From Elioraea sp. (GTDB lineage: Bacteria; Pseudomonadota; Alphaproteobacteria; Acetobacterales; Acetobacteraceae), in contig NZ_JALHPR010000002.1 in NCBI RefSeq assembly GCF_022842375.1, positions 248,001 through 312,000 on the forward strand: a stretch of DNA of 64,000 nucleotides. Reading direction: 5' to 3'. Position numbers and translations under genes: made by a program. Position 1 is the stretch's first letter. Every line of letters begins with the position of its first letter. A model generated the notes under the pieces. The model was given only the letters and a program-made list of their open reading frames with translations. It was not told where the DNA came from and ran no database searches. Shown piece by piece: positions 17,738 to 25,817 of this stretch.

Positions 17738-18996
17738 GCCGCCCTCCCCTGTCGTGCTGCCATCGATCCCGCCATGAGCTTGCGATAGAGTGCGAGATGT
17801 GAGCGCGCTGCCGCGGCAATGGTGACCGGCTTGCGGATGCCGCCGACAAGCCGCTTCCAGAGCCCAGGCTCGGCCGCCGCACGCCGCATCGCGGCAGCGA
17901 GTGCGGCGGGATCGTCCGGCGGCACGAGAAGCCCGTCGATGCCATCGCGTACCATCTCGGCCATGCCGCCGATGCCGGACGCGATGACCGGGCGGCCATG
18001 CTGGAACGCCTCCTGGATGACGAGCGGCGCGTTCTCCCACCAGACAGAGGGCATCACCACCCAGTCCGCCTCCGCAATCAGGCTGGGCATCGCCGCGGGG
18101 CCGTAGCCGCCCGTGTGGCGCGCATCGGGGGCGGCCTCGAGGAGGACTGCAAAACGGGTCATGAAGGCTTCCGTCTGGTAGTCGCTGCCGCCGTGCAGTG
18201 CGAGGCTGTGCGTCACGCCCTCACGCGAGAGAAGCGCGGAGGCACCGAGTGCCACCGTGGCACCCTTGAAGGCGTTGATGTGGCCGAAGAACGCGAACCT
18301 GTCGCGCCGCCGCGCAGCCTTCCGGTGCGCTGCCGGCGCAGACTCGGCCAACCCGTTCGGCAGCACCGTGATCGCCTCCGCGGGAAGGCCCCAGGCGACG
18401 TAGCGGTCTGCGAGGAAGCGGCTCGGCGCGACGAAGTGGTCGACCAGCCGGTACATCGCGCGAAGATGCAGCTCGCGCAGCCTGAAGTCCGTCGCGCTGC
18501 GATCGGGAAGGCAGCGGCGGCACGCATCGGGCGAGGCGCCATGGCAGAGCCGACCATCGGTCGTGCGCATCAGCCCCTCATGCGCACAGATGGCGTAGTA
18601 GTCATGCAGCGTCATCACGATGCGCGCAGCGGGCAGGATGCGTCGGATCAGGTGGATCGTCTCGACACCGATCAGAAGAGGATGGTGGATGTGAACGATG
18701 TCGGGGCGCTGCTCCTCCAGCAATCGCGCGAATTCGAGACCGATGCCGTGCAGGTCTGTCTGCGACAGGAAGAAACGATCGAACGCCTCGGTGCGCATCA
18801 GCACCTCGTCGGCCGCATCGCCGATGGCCTGGAACGGCGTTCCCGGGCTTGCCGGACGATGCAGGCCACTGACACCGGCGACAAACAGGCCCTGATGGCC
18901 CTCGTTCCGCATGGCACGGAACAGCGCGTGCGCGGCGATCTCGGTTCCGCCGGCCTGAAGGGCGGGATGACCATGGCAAAGGACGAGAATGTTCAT
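17734..18996 (-). CDS. GT4-type glycosyltransferase
   Basis: 420-aa GT-B enzyme beginning MNILVLCHGHPALQAGGTEIAAHALFRAM. It has PDIVHIHHPLLIG, a mid-protein cysteine cluster (CHGASPDACRRCLPD), FAFFGHINAFKGATVALGA, WENAPLVIQEAFQHGRPVIASGIGGMAE and DGLLVPPDDPAAL. It is closely similar in layout to the gene at 14154-15554, so the two probably arose by duplication and add successive or alternative sugars. It starts six bases after the methyltransferase stop and overlaps the next gene by ATGA. The expected site of action is the cytosolic face of the inner membrane; the acceptor is unknown. Confidence 0.87.
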   Translation of the reverse strand: MNILVLCHGHPALQAGGTEIAAHALFRAMRNEGHQGLFVAGVSGLHRPASPGTPFQAIGDAADEVLMRTEAFDRFFLSQTDLHGIGLEFARLLEEQRPDIVHIHHPLLIGVETIHLIRRILPAARIVMTLHDYYAICAHEGLMRTTDGRLCHGASPDACRRCLPDRSATDFRLRELHLRAMYRLVDHFVAPSRFLADRYVAWGLPAEAITVLPNGLAESAPAAHRKAARRRDRFAFFGHINAFKGATVALGASALLSREGVTHSLALHGGSDYQTEAFMTRFAVLLEAAPDARHTGGYGPAAMPSLIAEADWVVMPSVWWENAPLVIQEAFQHGRPVIASGIGGMAEMVRDGIDGLLVPPDDPAALAAAMRRAAAEPGLWKRLVGGIRKPVTIAAAARSHLALYRKLMAGSMAARQGRAA

Positions 18997-19002
18997 CGCC
19001 GC

Positions 19003-19794
19003 TCACCCGTGCTCGAAGATGCAGATGTCCTGGAACCCGATGCCATGTTCGCGCCCGCTCCAGCCGCCATAGGCTGCAGGGCGCCGGCGCCGGAGGCCTG
19101 CCGCGACGAAGTGCGACAGCAGCAGGTCCTCATCGAACGCGATCGCCGCGAGCGGTGCCTCAGGATCGGCGAAGAGCACGCTCGCCCCCGGATCGTCGGG
19201 AAAGGCGGGGCGCGCGCCACCACCGGCGATCGCCGCACGCGACGGGCCGTTCAGCAGGAAGGCAGTGGCGAAGCAACGCCCGCCAGGTGCCAGCACGCGC
19301 GCGATCTCGACTGCGTAGCGGGCGATCGATGCTTCATCAAGATGCGTCAACACCGAGACGAGCGCGATGAAATCCGCCGACGCATCGTCCACCGGCAGCG
19401 TGACCGCCTCGGGAACAATCGTTCCGATCGGGTGGTACAGCGGGTGCGCGACATCGAGATGCGCGAAGGTGAAGGCGGGATAGACGGGCGTGATCGCAGC
19501 CGAGCACCAGGCAATTGCAGGCGCGATCACGTCGATGCCGTGATAGCTGCCGGTCGTGAGGTACTGCGTGAGCGGCAGCGCCATGCGGCCCACGCCACAG
19601 CCGACATCGAGCACGCGATCCTCAGGCGTGAGCCCGCCGCGGCGAACGAAATGCTGGAGGAACTCGGCCCCGATCGCGCGGAAATCGCCATCGCCGCAGA
19701 GCATGAGCTCCGGCGGCGGAACCGGCATGAAGCGGTTGCCCGCAAGCACCGCGGCGAGCGTGTCGAGCCCCGCCTCATCGTGACGAGCGCTCAT
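19003..19794 (-). CDS. SAM-dependent methyltransferase (class I)
   Basis: 263-aa Rossmann-type methyltransferase. The SAM-binding motif VLDVGCGVGRMALPL is near residue 60; motif II region FIALVSVLTHLD and a post-motif LAPGGRCFATAFLL are recognisable. The N-terminus includes MPVPPPELMLCGDGDFRAIGAEF, typical of small-molecule or glycan methyltransferases located in polysaccharide clusters. It lies between the GT2 gene (4-base overlap) and a GT4 gene (6-base gap), so O-methylation of a sugar, for example as a chain cap, is the simplest role. The acceptor is not identifiable from sequence. Confidence 0.85.
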   Translation of the reverse strand: MSARHDEAGLDTLAAVLAGNRFMPVPPPELMLCGDGDFRAIGAEFLQHFVRRGGLTPEDRVLDVGCGVGRMALPLTQYLTTGSYHGIDVIAPAIAWCSAAITPVYPAFTFAHLDVAHPLYHPIGTIVPEAVTLPVDDASADFIALVSVLTHLDEASIARYAVEIARVLAPGGRCFATAFLLNGPSRAAIAGGGARPAFPDDPGASVLFADPEAPLAAIAFDEDLLLSHFVAAGLRRRRPAAYGGWSGREHGIGFQDICIFEHG

Positions 19795-21950
19795 CGCCGC
19801 GCTCCCTTCCGCTCGTCGAAGCGGCGCGTCAACGCCGCGATCGCCTCACCCCAGCGCGCGGCATGGAGGCGGCGGTTGTAGAGAGAGGCGAGCGTGCCGG
19901 TGTAGCCGGCATGCAGGCCGATCGACCGCCGCTCGAAATGCCAGAGCTCGACGGCGGGCTCGTAAACGATGTCGGCCCCGGCGCGGCGCAGCTTCAGGCA
20001 GAGGTCGCTGTCCTCGTAGTCGCCGACGACATAGTCCTCCGTCAGCCCATCGACCGCATCGAACAGTGCGCGGCGCACCATCAGCGCCGCCCCCGTCACG
20101 CCCGGAACGCGGTGCGGCACGCAGGCGGGCGCATGGTGGCGCGGCATGCCCTTGAAGTAGTGCCGGTTGTACCAGAGCCCATCGATATCACGCGCAAAGG
20201 TGAGGCCCGCGTGCTGGATCGATCCATCATCGAACAGGAGCTTCGGGCCCGCCGCACCCGGCTTCCGCGCCGCCGCCGCGAGCTTCAGCAGCCAGCCGGG
20301 CCGGTCGGGGATCACGTCGCTGTTCAGCAGCAGCAGCATCCGCCCTGCCGCAAAGCCGGCCCCGACATTGTTCGCACCCGCATAGCCGAGGTTGCGCGGC
20401 AGCACCACGAGGATGAGCGGCAACCCGTGCATGATGTGGAGGCCTCGGAGCAGGTGCTCCGCCTCCGCTGCCTGTTCGGGGTTGTCGAGAACGAAGATCG
20501 TCTCTGCCTTCGCCCAGTCCGCGTCGGCCGCGAACGCAGCGACCTGGGCGCGGAGGAAGGAGAGGTTGCGGTAGAGCGGCACCAGCACCGTCACCTCGGG
20601 CCGTGCCGGCATGCGGCCGAGGCGAATGACATGCGGCGTGCGCGGGCCGGCGAGATGCGCGCGCTGCATCCGCGACGCGGCAGGGCCGAGGCAGGTTTCG
20701 AGAACCGTCACGCTCGCATGCTCGGGGCGGACGGAGGCGAGCACCGCATCGCGCGACGCTGCCGGTCCGAGGGTGCGCAACCCTGGCGTCAGCCGCATCG
20801 TGCCGCCACCGGAAAGGCCGATGACGAGCTCGGGCTGCGCGAAGCTGCGCGGTGCTGCGGCGATGTGCGCAACAAAGCCCTCGGCCCCCTCGCCGGGCGC
20901 ATGAACGGCGCGACGGAAGCGCTCACCGAGATCACGGCGCGGGAAACGGTGCAGCGCCTCTGCTGCGACCGGCCGCACCTCGGCACCCGCCGCGAGGCTG
21001 AAGCCGGCGACGAGGCGGTGGGGATCGCGCAGCCAGCCGCGCAGGAAAAGCCCACCCTCGCCATCGGGGAGGGCAAGCTCGAGTGCGGCCGTGACGGGGC
21101 GCGTCGCGTCGCTCCGGCTCCTTGGCCGCGCGGGTGAGAGCAGCGAGGCAACGCGGAGGAGATCTGCCGCCTGCGGATCGCTTGCCGCGCGCTGGCCGAT
21201 CGCTGCCGGAAGCAGCGTGGCGAGTGCAGCCGCAGCAGGCCCGCCGCCAGCGATCACGTCGAGCAAGGCAGGCAGGTCGCCCTCCGGCGGCGCGATCCGC
21301 CGCAGCCAAGGCGCGTCGCCGCCACCGCAGACGGTCTCGCCGGCAGCGGGCGCTTCCGCAAGGAGAAAGACCGTCGATGCGCCCGCGGCCGCGATGCGCT
21401 GCACGCGAGCGGAACCGATGATCGAGATCGCGCCGGGCGACGGCGCCGGTCCCTCGGCGCGCAGCAGCCGAAGGCCGAACGGGCCGGTGGCGATCGGCAC
21501 GGCGTGCGGCGCATCGGCCGCTCCGTCACGCGCGAGCATCGCCACGAGATCGAGGAAGCGCTGGCCAGGCACGATACGGAACAGGCCGAGGCCGGCATCG
21601 AGCAGCAGCGTCAACAGCCGCACCCGTGCGGCGGGCGCGAGCGTGTCGACGAGGCCCACGCCATCTTCCGCGAGAGCCGACAGGGAGAGCGAGGGCGCAC
21701 CGCCTGGTGGGTCGCCGATCGAGAGCGTTGCCGTCGCGGGCGTGCCGCGGCGGACGCGCAGAAGGCCGATGCGTTCGCCGCCATCGGCCAGGCGGATGCA
21801 GAGCAGCGGCGCGCCAAGCAGTGTGCGGCCGAGGCGCGGACGGAACGCACCCGGCCAGATCGCGCCATCCCACACGACGAGCGCCACGTCAGGCGCGATC
21901 CAGGCACCACGCAGCGCAGCGGCTCTGGCATCGGGCAGACGGTTCAGCAT
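19791..21950 (-). CDS. GT2 glycosyltransferase with N-terminal extension and GW-DP module
   Basis: 719-aa protein. About 400 unassigned N-terminal residues include a GW..DP module (GLFLRGWLRDPHRLVAGF). A complete GT-A domain of family 2 follows: VTVLVPLYRNLSFLRAQV, RNLGYAGANNVGA, LLLLNSDVIPD (the DxD-type metal site), GPKLLFDDGSIQHAG, GVTGAALMVRRALFD, and VGDYEDSDLCLKLRRAG (ED acid pair). ATG at 21950 is supported by AGGAG seven bases upstream. It is the first enzyme after the small RTX gene, from which it is separated by a strong hairpin, and it overlaps the methyltransferase by ATGA. Transfer of a sugar to the RTX protein or a lipid carrier are both possible. Confidence 0.82.
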   Translation of the reverse strand: MLNRLPDARAAALRGAWIAPDVALVVWDGAIWPGAFRPRLGRTLLGAPLLCIRLADGGERIGLLRVRRGTPATATLSIGDPPGGAPSLSLSALAEDGVGLVDTLAPAARVRLLTLLLDAGLGLFRIVPGQRFLDLVAMLARDGAADAPHAVPIATGPFGLRLLRAEGPAPSPGAISIIGSARVQRIAAAGASTVFLLAEAPAAGETVCGGGDAPWLRRIAPPEGDLPALLDVIAGGGPAAAALATLLPAAIGQRAASDPQAADLLRVASLLSPARPRSRSDATRPVTAALELALPDGEGGLFLRGWLRDPHRLVAGFSLAAGAEVRPVAAEALHRFPRRDLGERFRRAVHAPGEGAEGFVAHIAAAPRSFAQPELVIGLSGGGTMRLTPGLRTLGPAASRDAVLASVRPEHASVTVLETCLGPAASRMQRAHLAGPRTPHVIRLGRMPARPEVTVLVPLYRNLSFLRAQVAAFAADADWAKAETIFVLDNPEQAAEAEHLLRGLHIMHGLPLILVVLPRNLGYAGANNVGAGFAAGRMLLLLNSDVIPDRPGWLLKLAAAARKPGAAGPKLLFDDGSIQHAGLTFARDIDGLWYNRHYFKGMPRHHAPACVPHRVPGVTGAALMVRRALFDAVDGLTEDYVVGDYEDSDLCLKLRRAGADIVYEPAVELWHFERRSIGLHAGYTGTLASLYNRRLHAARWGEAIAALTRRFDERKGARR

Positions 21951-21966
21951 GCGAGCTCCTGCGTTC

Positions 21967-22019
21967 GGCGGGCCACGCACCCTCCCCTCGGGGGGACGGA
22001 AAGAGCGGCGTGGCCCGCC
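21967..22019 (-). terminator. strong intergenic hairpin between RTX gene and glycosyltransferase genes
   Basis: Twelve-base perfect inverted repeat: GGCGGGCCACGC at 21967-21978 and its complement at 22008-22019, with a further C-rich/G-rich pair inside the loop. It lies 21 bases after the RTX stop and 17 bases before the GT2 start. No T-run follows on the minus strand, so a classical intrinsic terminator is not clear. A partial terminator or a 3' mRNA stabiliser giving more RTX mRNA than downstream mRNA is plausible. Confidence 0.6.
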
Positions 22020-22039
22020 TTGGTCTCAGTGTCGTTGCG

Positions 22040-22804
22040 TCAGGTGATGGTGATGTAGCCGGCGGGGTTCGCCTTCACGTCCTCGGCCTTCACGCCGATC
22101 AGCGTGACGCTGTCGCCGTTGCCGAGGTCGATTACCGCGTTGCCGCCGACCGAGCTCACCGAGTTGACGAGATCGGCCGGTGCATTCACCGGCATGCCGT
22201 TGATGTTCTTCTGGATGTGCAGGATGTCGCCGGCGGAGAAGTCCATCACGACGTCCTTGCCGCCGCCGGAGGTGAAGACGAACGTATCGGAGCCGGTGCC
22301 GCCGATCAGCGTGTCGTTGCCGGCGCCGCCCATCAGCACGTCATTGCCGCTGCCGCCGACCAGCGTATCGTTGCCGTTGCCGCCATCGAGGAAATCATTG
22401 CCGGAGCCGCCGATCAGCGTATCAGCGCCGTTGCCGCCAAAGATGTTGTCGTTGCCGTCGCCGCCGGCCAGCGTGTCCGATCCGTTGCCCCCGGAGATCA
22501 CATCGTTGCCGGCACCGCCGAAGATCGTGTCGTTGCCGTTGCCGCCGTCGAGAACGTCATCGCCGGCACCGCCGTCGATGAAATCGTCGCCCGAGCCACC
22601 AAAGATCGTGTCGCTGCCGGTGCCGCCGTCGATCGTGTCGTCGCCGCTGCCGCCGTCGATGTAGTCGTCTCCTTCGCCGCCGAACAGCTCGTCATCGCCG
22701 CCGAGGCCAAAGATCACGTCATCGCCGAGGCCGCCATCGAGCACGTTGCCCTGGTTGTTGCCGGTGAGAAAGTCGTCGAAGGTTCCGCCGGGTATTGTCG
22801 ACAT
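22040..22804 (-). CDS. small, almost pure RTX-repeat protein (first gene of the secretion unit)
   Basis: 254-aa protein without a Sec signal. After a short leader (about 1-23) come about 17 uninterrupted RTX nonapeptides (GGxGxDxUx, residues 24-176), each expected to bind calcium and build a beta-roll. Then GSDTFVF...DVVMDFSAGDILHI and a C-terminus ending YITIT follow, as in type I secretion signals. There is no enzymatic domain. The ATG at 22804 is preceded by AAGGAGAGG; an upstream in-frame ATG has no such site. Directly downstream lie glycan genes and then the exporter, so it is the likely cargo. A structural, surface-layer-like or adhesive role is inferred from its composition. Confidence 0.85.
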   Translation of the reverse strand: MSTIPGGTFDDFLTGNNQGNVLDGGLGDDVIFGLGGDDELFGGEGDDYIDGGSGDDTIDGGTGSDTIFGGSGDDFIDGGAGDDVLDGGNGNDTIFGGAGNDVISGGNGSDTLAGGDGNDNIFGGNGADTLIGGSGNDFLDGGNGNDTLVGGSGNDVLMGGAGNDTLIGGTGSDTFVFTSGGGKDVVMDFSAGDILHIQKNINGMPVNAPADLVNSVSSVGGNAVIDLGNGDSVTLIGVKAEDVKANPAGYITIT

Positions 22805-22885
22805 CGAGTGCCTCTCCTTGCTGCCTGTGCAGTGTCGCCGCATGGATCGCAGGCAGGGACCGCCATCCCCGACCATGAAGACCCG

Positions 22886-22936
22886 CTAACGAACCGTCCC
22901 ACCATCGGTCACACGTCCTAACGAGTGCTTAACGAG
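22886..22936. promoter_or_regulatory. phased YTAACGA repeats upstream of the RTX operon
   Basis: Plus-strand CTAACGA at 22886 and 22918 and TTAACGA at 22929. The spacings of 32 and 11 bases place all three on roughly the same helix face. The last two also read CTAA-N7-TTAA, close to the CtrA consensus TTAA-N7-TTAA. They lie 80-130 bases upstream of the RTX start, in the region where its promoter should be. A binding site for a master regulator is plausible but unproven. Confidence 0.4.
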
Positions 22937-22970
22937 GTGCTGCGATTGCGAGATCGTCATGAAAACGCCG

Positions 22971-24158
22971 TCAGCGCACCTGCATGCGCGCGGTGATTCG
23001 CAACGGAATTCGCACGAGGTCACGGTCACCGTCGATCCTGCAGGCGGGGACGTTGAAACGCGTGAGGAAGAGGTCGGCCGCTTTGCCAACCGTCGCGAAG
23101 GAACGGTCCTCGCTCGCGGAATCGAGCAGCGAGGGATAGGCGACGGGCCTCGGGTCACCGCATGTGTAGCGGCCATGGCCGATCGCCGGCATGACGAGCG
23201 CAGGCTCAGACCAGGCGAGGAGATCGGGGCTTGTGGCGATGTAGATGCCGGGGCGCGGCTCGCTCGCCTCCGGACGGTGCGGCGCACCCTGCATCACCGC
23301 GAGGAAGAGGCCGGAGGGTGCGTGTCGCACGAGTGCCGTCACAGGCCACTGCAGCCGCCCGACGCCGACCGGCGCGCAGACATGCGCACTGCGCGCGGCA
23401 TCATCGGTGAAGCGCTGGACATAGGGGTTTGCGAAGCGCACCGCGAAGCCCGCACCGTTCCACGCACGCCAGGCGGAGGGATCACCGATCTCGGTCGTGC
23501 GCAGCAGGCAGTTGCCGCGGCGCTGCACCCCGCGCGCCTCCGTGAAGGCCAGCATGTACAAGGCATTTTCGTGGGCGACGATGCCTGTCGGGTTGAAATA
23601 GCCGGCGTGCTGGCCGCGCAGTTCCGCTGCCGTGTAGGGCAAAGCTGCGACGAGTGATGGCGGTGTTCCGGCCGGCACGAAACGTCGCGCACCGTCGGTC
23701 GAGACAGCAGCGGTCAACGCATTGAACCAGCAGTCGCGATAGCGGCGCGTCGGGCACTGGCCGTCATGCCTGTGGCCCTGGTGCTCGTTGTGCACGATTG
23801 CGTGAACGGTCCTGCCGTCACCGGTCCAGAGGGAGACGATCCATGAACGGTCGCTGAAGCGAGCAGGATCGGGATGCTCGGCACCGGCAAAGGTGATCGC
23901 GCAATCGGGCCGCACGTCATGCAGCGCGGGGCCGCGCAGGGCGCGGTTGTCGAAATGCGTCGCGAACAGCGCGACGCTGCCGTCTGCCCTACGTACCGCG
24001 CGGGCGGGCGCATCGGGCGTGTCGTAGCGGCCGCAACCATCGCGGCGACGCTCGAATACGACGATCGGGCGGCCCTCGACGGTGACCTCGAGCGCCGGCG
24101 GCGCGGCGACCGCGGATGTGGATGCGAGTGCGAACACGAGCGTGAGCAGATGCAACAT
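22971..24158 (-). CDS. secreted protein, probable five-bladed propeller / glycosidase-like
   Basis: 395-aa protein with a Sec signal peptide (MLHLLTLVFALASTSAVAA, about 1-19). Repeated strand-turn segments such as SDRSWIVSLWTGDGRTVHAIVHNEHQG, YFNPTGIVAHENALYMLAFTEA and GIYIATSPDLLAWSEPAL resemble those of beta-propeller glycoside hydrolases (GH32/43/sialidase-like). No confident catalytic triad was identified, and several cysteines suggest disulfides. ATG at 24158 begins the signal peptide; a TTG about 15 bases upstream is possible, and the long open frame before it runs antisense to rfbC. It is divergent from rfbC and upstream of the RTX unit, so a periplasmic or surface glycan role is likely. 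Confidence 0.6.
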   Translation of the reverse strand: MLHLLTLVFALASTSAVAAPPALEVTVEGRPIVVFERRRDGCGRYDTPDAPARAVRRADGSVALFATHFDNRALRGPALHDVRPDCAITFAGAEHPDPARFSDRSWIVSLWTGDGRTVHAIVHNEHQGHRHDGQCPTRRYRDCWFNALTAAVSTDGARRFVPAGTPPSLVAALPYTAAELRGQHAGYFNPTGIVAHENALYMLAFTEARGVQRRGNCLLRTTEIGDPSAWRAWNGAGFAVRFANPYVQRFTDDAARSAHVCAPVGVGRLQWPVTALVRHAPSGLFLAVMQGAPHRPEASEPRPGIYIATSPDLLAWSEPALVMPAIGHGRYTCGDPRPVAYPSLLDSASEDRSFATVGKAADLFLTRFNVPACRIDGDRDLVRIPLRITARMQVR

Positions 24159-24247
24159 TTCACGATGCTGCAACGCCGCGGTTAACGCTTCCGTAAGCAC
24201 GGCTAAACACTCTGTTCGCATCCGGATCAGGAATGAGGAGAGCCGCG

Positions 24248-24853
24248 GTGGATGTGATCGAGACGCTGATCCCGGACGTGAAGCTGATCCGCATGCGGCG
24301 GCATGTGGATGAGCGTGGGTTCTTCTCGGAAACCTACAGCGCGCGGGCTCTTGCGGATGCCGGCATCGCCACGCCGTTCGTGCAGGACAACCACTCCCTG
24401 TCGGCCCATCGCGGCACGGTGCGCGGGTTGCATTTCCAGATCCCGCCGCATGCCCAGGCCAAGCTCGTGCGCGTGGTGCGCGGTGCCGTTCTCGATGTCG
24501 CCGTCGACCTCCGCGTCGGTTCATCCACATTCGGCCGCCATGTCGCAGCGACCATCAGCGCGGATGAGTGGAACATGCTGTTCATCCCCGAGGGCTTCGC
24601 GCACGGGTTCTGCAGCCTCACCCCAGAGACCGAGGTGGTCTACAAGGCCTCGCGCCACTACGCGCCGACGCATGATCGCGGCATCGCCTGGGACGATCCC
24701 GAACTCGGCATCGACTGGCCCGTTCCCCATGAGGCCGCGATCGTTTCGGCCAAGGACCGCGCGCTGCCACCCTTCGCGTCGCTCATGCCCTGGTTCGCGA
24801 TGACGGCTGGTGGCTCGGCCGAGGCGGAGCGGGAGGTGAGCCATGCCGGCTAG
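24248..24853 (+). CDS. rfbC: dTDP-4-dehydrorhamnose 3,5-epimerase
   Basis: RmlC-type cupin epimerase, 201 aa: converts dTDP-4-keto-6-deoxyglucose to dTDP-4-keto-rhamnose, the third step of dTDP-L-rhamnose synthesis. Motifs: DERGFFSETY, VQDNHSLSAHRGTVRGLHFQ with the catalytic His region, VRGAVLDVAVDLR, IPEGFAHGF, WDDPELGIDWP. GTG at 24248 is preferred because AGGAG sits properly upstream and homologues commonly begin with MDVIET; an ATG at 24233 lies inside that ribosome site. It overlaps rfbD by 11 bases. The first two pathway genes (rfbA, rfbB) are not in the window. Confidence 0.93.
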   Translation: MDVIETLIPDVKLIRMRRHVDERGFFSETYSARALADAGIATPFVQDNHSLSAHRGTVRGLHFQIPPHAQAKLVRVVRGAVLDVAVDLRVGSSTFGRHVAATISADEWNMLFIPEGFAHGFCSLTPETEVVYKASRHYAPTHDRGIAWDDPELGIDWPVPHEAAIVSAKDRALPPFASLMPWFAMTAGGSAEAEREVSHAG

Positions 24854-25817
24854 CCCCCAGCACGGGCCCCGTATCGTCGTTCTCGGGGGCACGGGCCAGC
24901 TCGGTGCCGCCCTCGCGCGCGCGGGTGGGCCGGATGTGCGCGCGCTTTCCCGCGCGGCGGCCGACGTGACTGATGCCGCGGCACTGCGCTCGGCCCTCGT
25001 CGCGGCGCGGGCCGACATCGTCATCAACGCCGCCGCATACACCGCTGTCGACCGTGCCGAGAGCGAGCCGGGACCCTGCTTCGCGGTGAACCGTGACGGT
25101 GCTGGCAACGCAGCCTCGGTCTGCGCGGCGCTCGGCATCCCGCTGGTGCATCTCTCGACCGACTATGTGTTCGACGGCCGGAAGGGCGCGCCCTACCTGG
25201 AGAACGACGCACGCAACCCGCTCAACGCCTATGGTGCTGCAAAGGCAGCGGGCGAGGACCTGGTGCTGGCGCGGCATGAGCGGGCGATCATCCTCCGCAC
25301 CGCCTGGCTGTTCGGGCTGGATCGCCCGAACTTCGTGCGCACCGTGATGCGGCTCGCGCTCGCGGGGCGGCCGCTGCGCTTCGTCGCTGACCAGCACGGC
25401 TCGCCAACGCCGGCCCCCGGCCTCGCACGCGTCGTGCTCGCGATGGCAGCGCGGCTGCACGAGGGCACCGCGCGTGGGGGCATCGTCCACGCGGCCGGCG
25501 CCCCGCATGCGACGTGGCATGACGTCGCATCCTCCGCCGTCGCTGCCGTGTTCCCAGCGTGGCAGCGTCCGCCGGTCGCTGCGATCACCACCGATGCCTA
25601 CCCGACGCCGGCACGGCGCCCAGCCGATACGCGGATCGACTGCACGCGGCTTCGCACCGAGCATGGCATCGAGGTTCCGGATTGGGTTCGTGCGCTGCCA
25701 CGACTCGCCGCCGCGCTCGCCGCCCAGGAAGCCGACAGGCTGCGCAGCGAAGCGGCCTCGGAGGTCTCGGCTAGGCCTTCCCTGCAGCCCGCGCCAGCAC
25801 TGCACGCTGGCGAGTGA
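24843..25817 (+). CDS. rfbD: dTDP-4-dehydrorhamnose reductase
   Basis: RmlD, 324 aa: the final NAD(P)H-dependent step to dTDP-L-rhamnose. It has the Rossmann motif VLGGTGQLGAAL, NAAAYTAVDRAES, STDYVFDG, the YGAAKAAGE catalytic Tyr/Lys pair and ILRTAWLFG, with GSPTPAPGLARVVL late in the fold. A GGGAGGTG ribosome site precedes the ATG. The C-terminus is about 20 residues longer than usual and its last 47 bases overlap the 3' end of the convergent glycosyltransferase gene. It would supply rhamnose for the glycosyltransferases nearby. Confidence 0.93.
   Translation: MPASPQHGPRIVVLGGTGQLGAALARAGGPDVRALSRAAADVTDAAALRSALVAARADIVINAAAYTAVDRAESEPGPCFAVNRDGAGNAASVCAALGIPLVHLSTDYVFDGRKGAPYLENDARNPLNAYGAAKAAGEDLVLARHERAIILRTAWLFGLDRPNFVRTVMRLALAGRPLRFVADQHGSPTPAPGLARVVLAMAARLHEGTARGGIVHAAGAPHATWHDVASSAVAAVFPAWQRPPVAAITTDAYPTPARRPADTRIDCTRLRTEHGIEVPDWVRALPRLAAALAAQEADRLRSEAASEVSARPSLQPAPALHAGE

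Noticed and set aside
14313-19881. Long plus-strand frames (up to 732 codons) opposite the glycosyltransferase genes
   Set aside because: They are Arg/His/Gln-rich without any domain motif and lie exactly antisense to genes with intact motifs and overlaps.
22280-22750. Regular repeat pattern that looks like a CRISPR or satellite array
   Set aside because: The period of 27 bases encodes RTX nonapeptides in frame; the repeats are diverged at third positions and there are no unique spacers.
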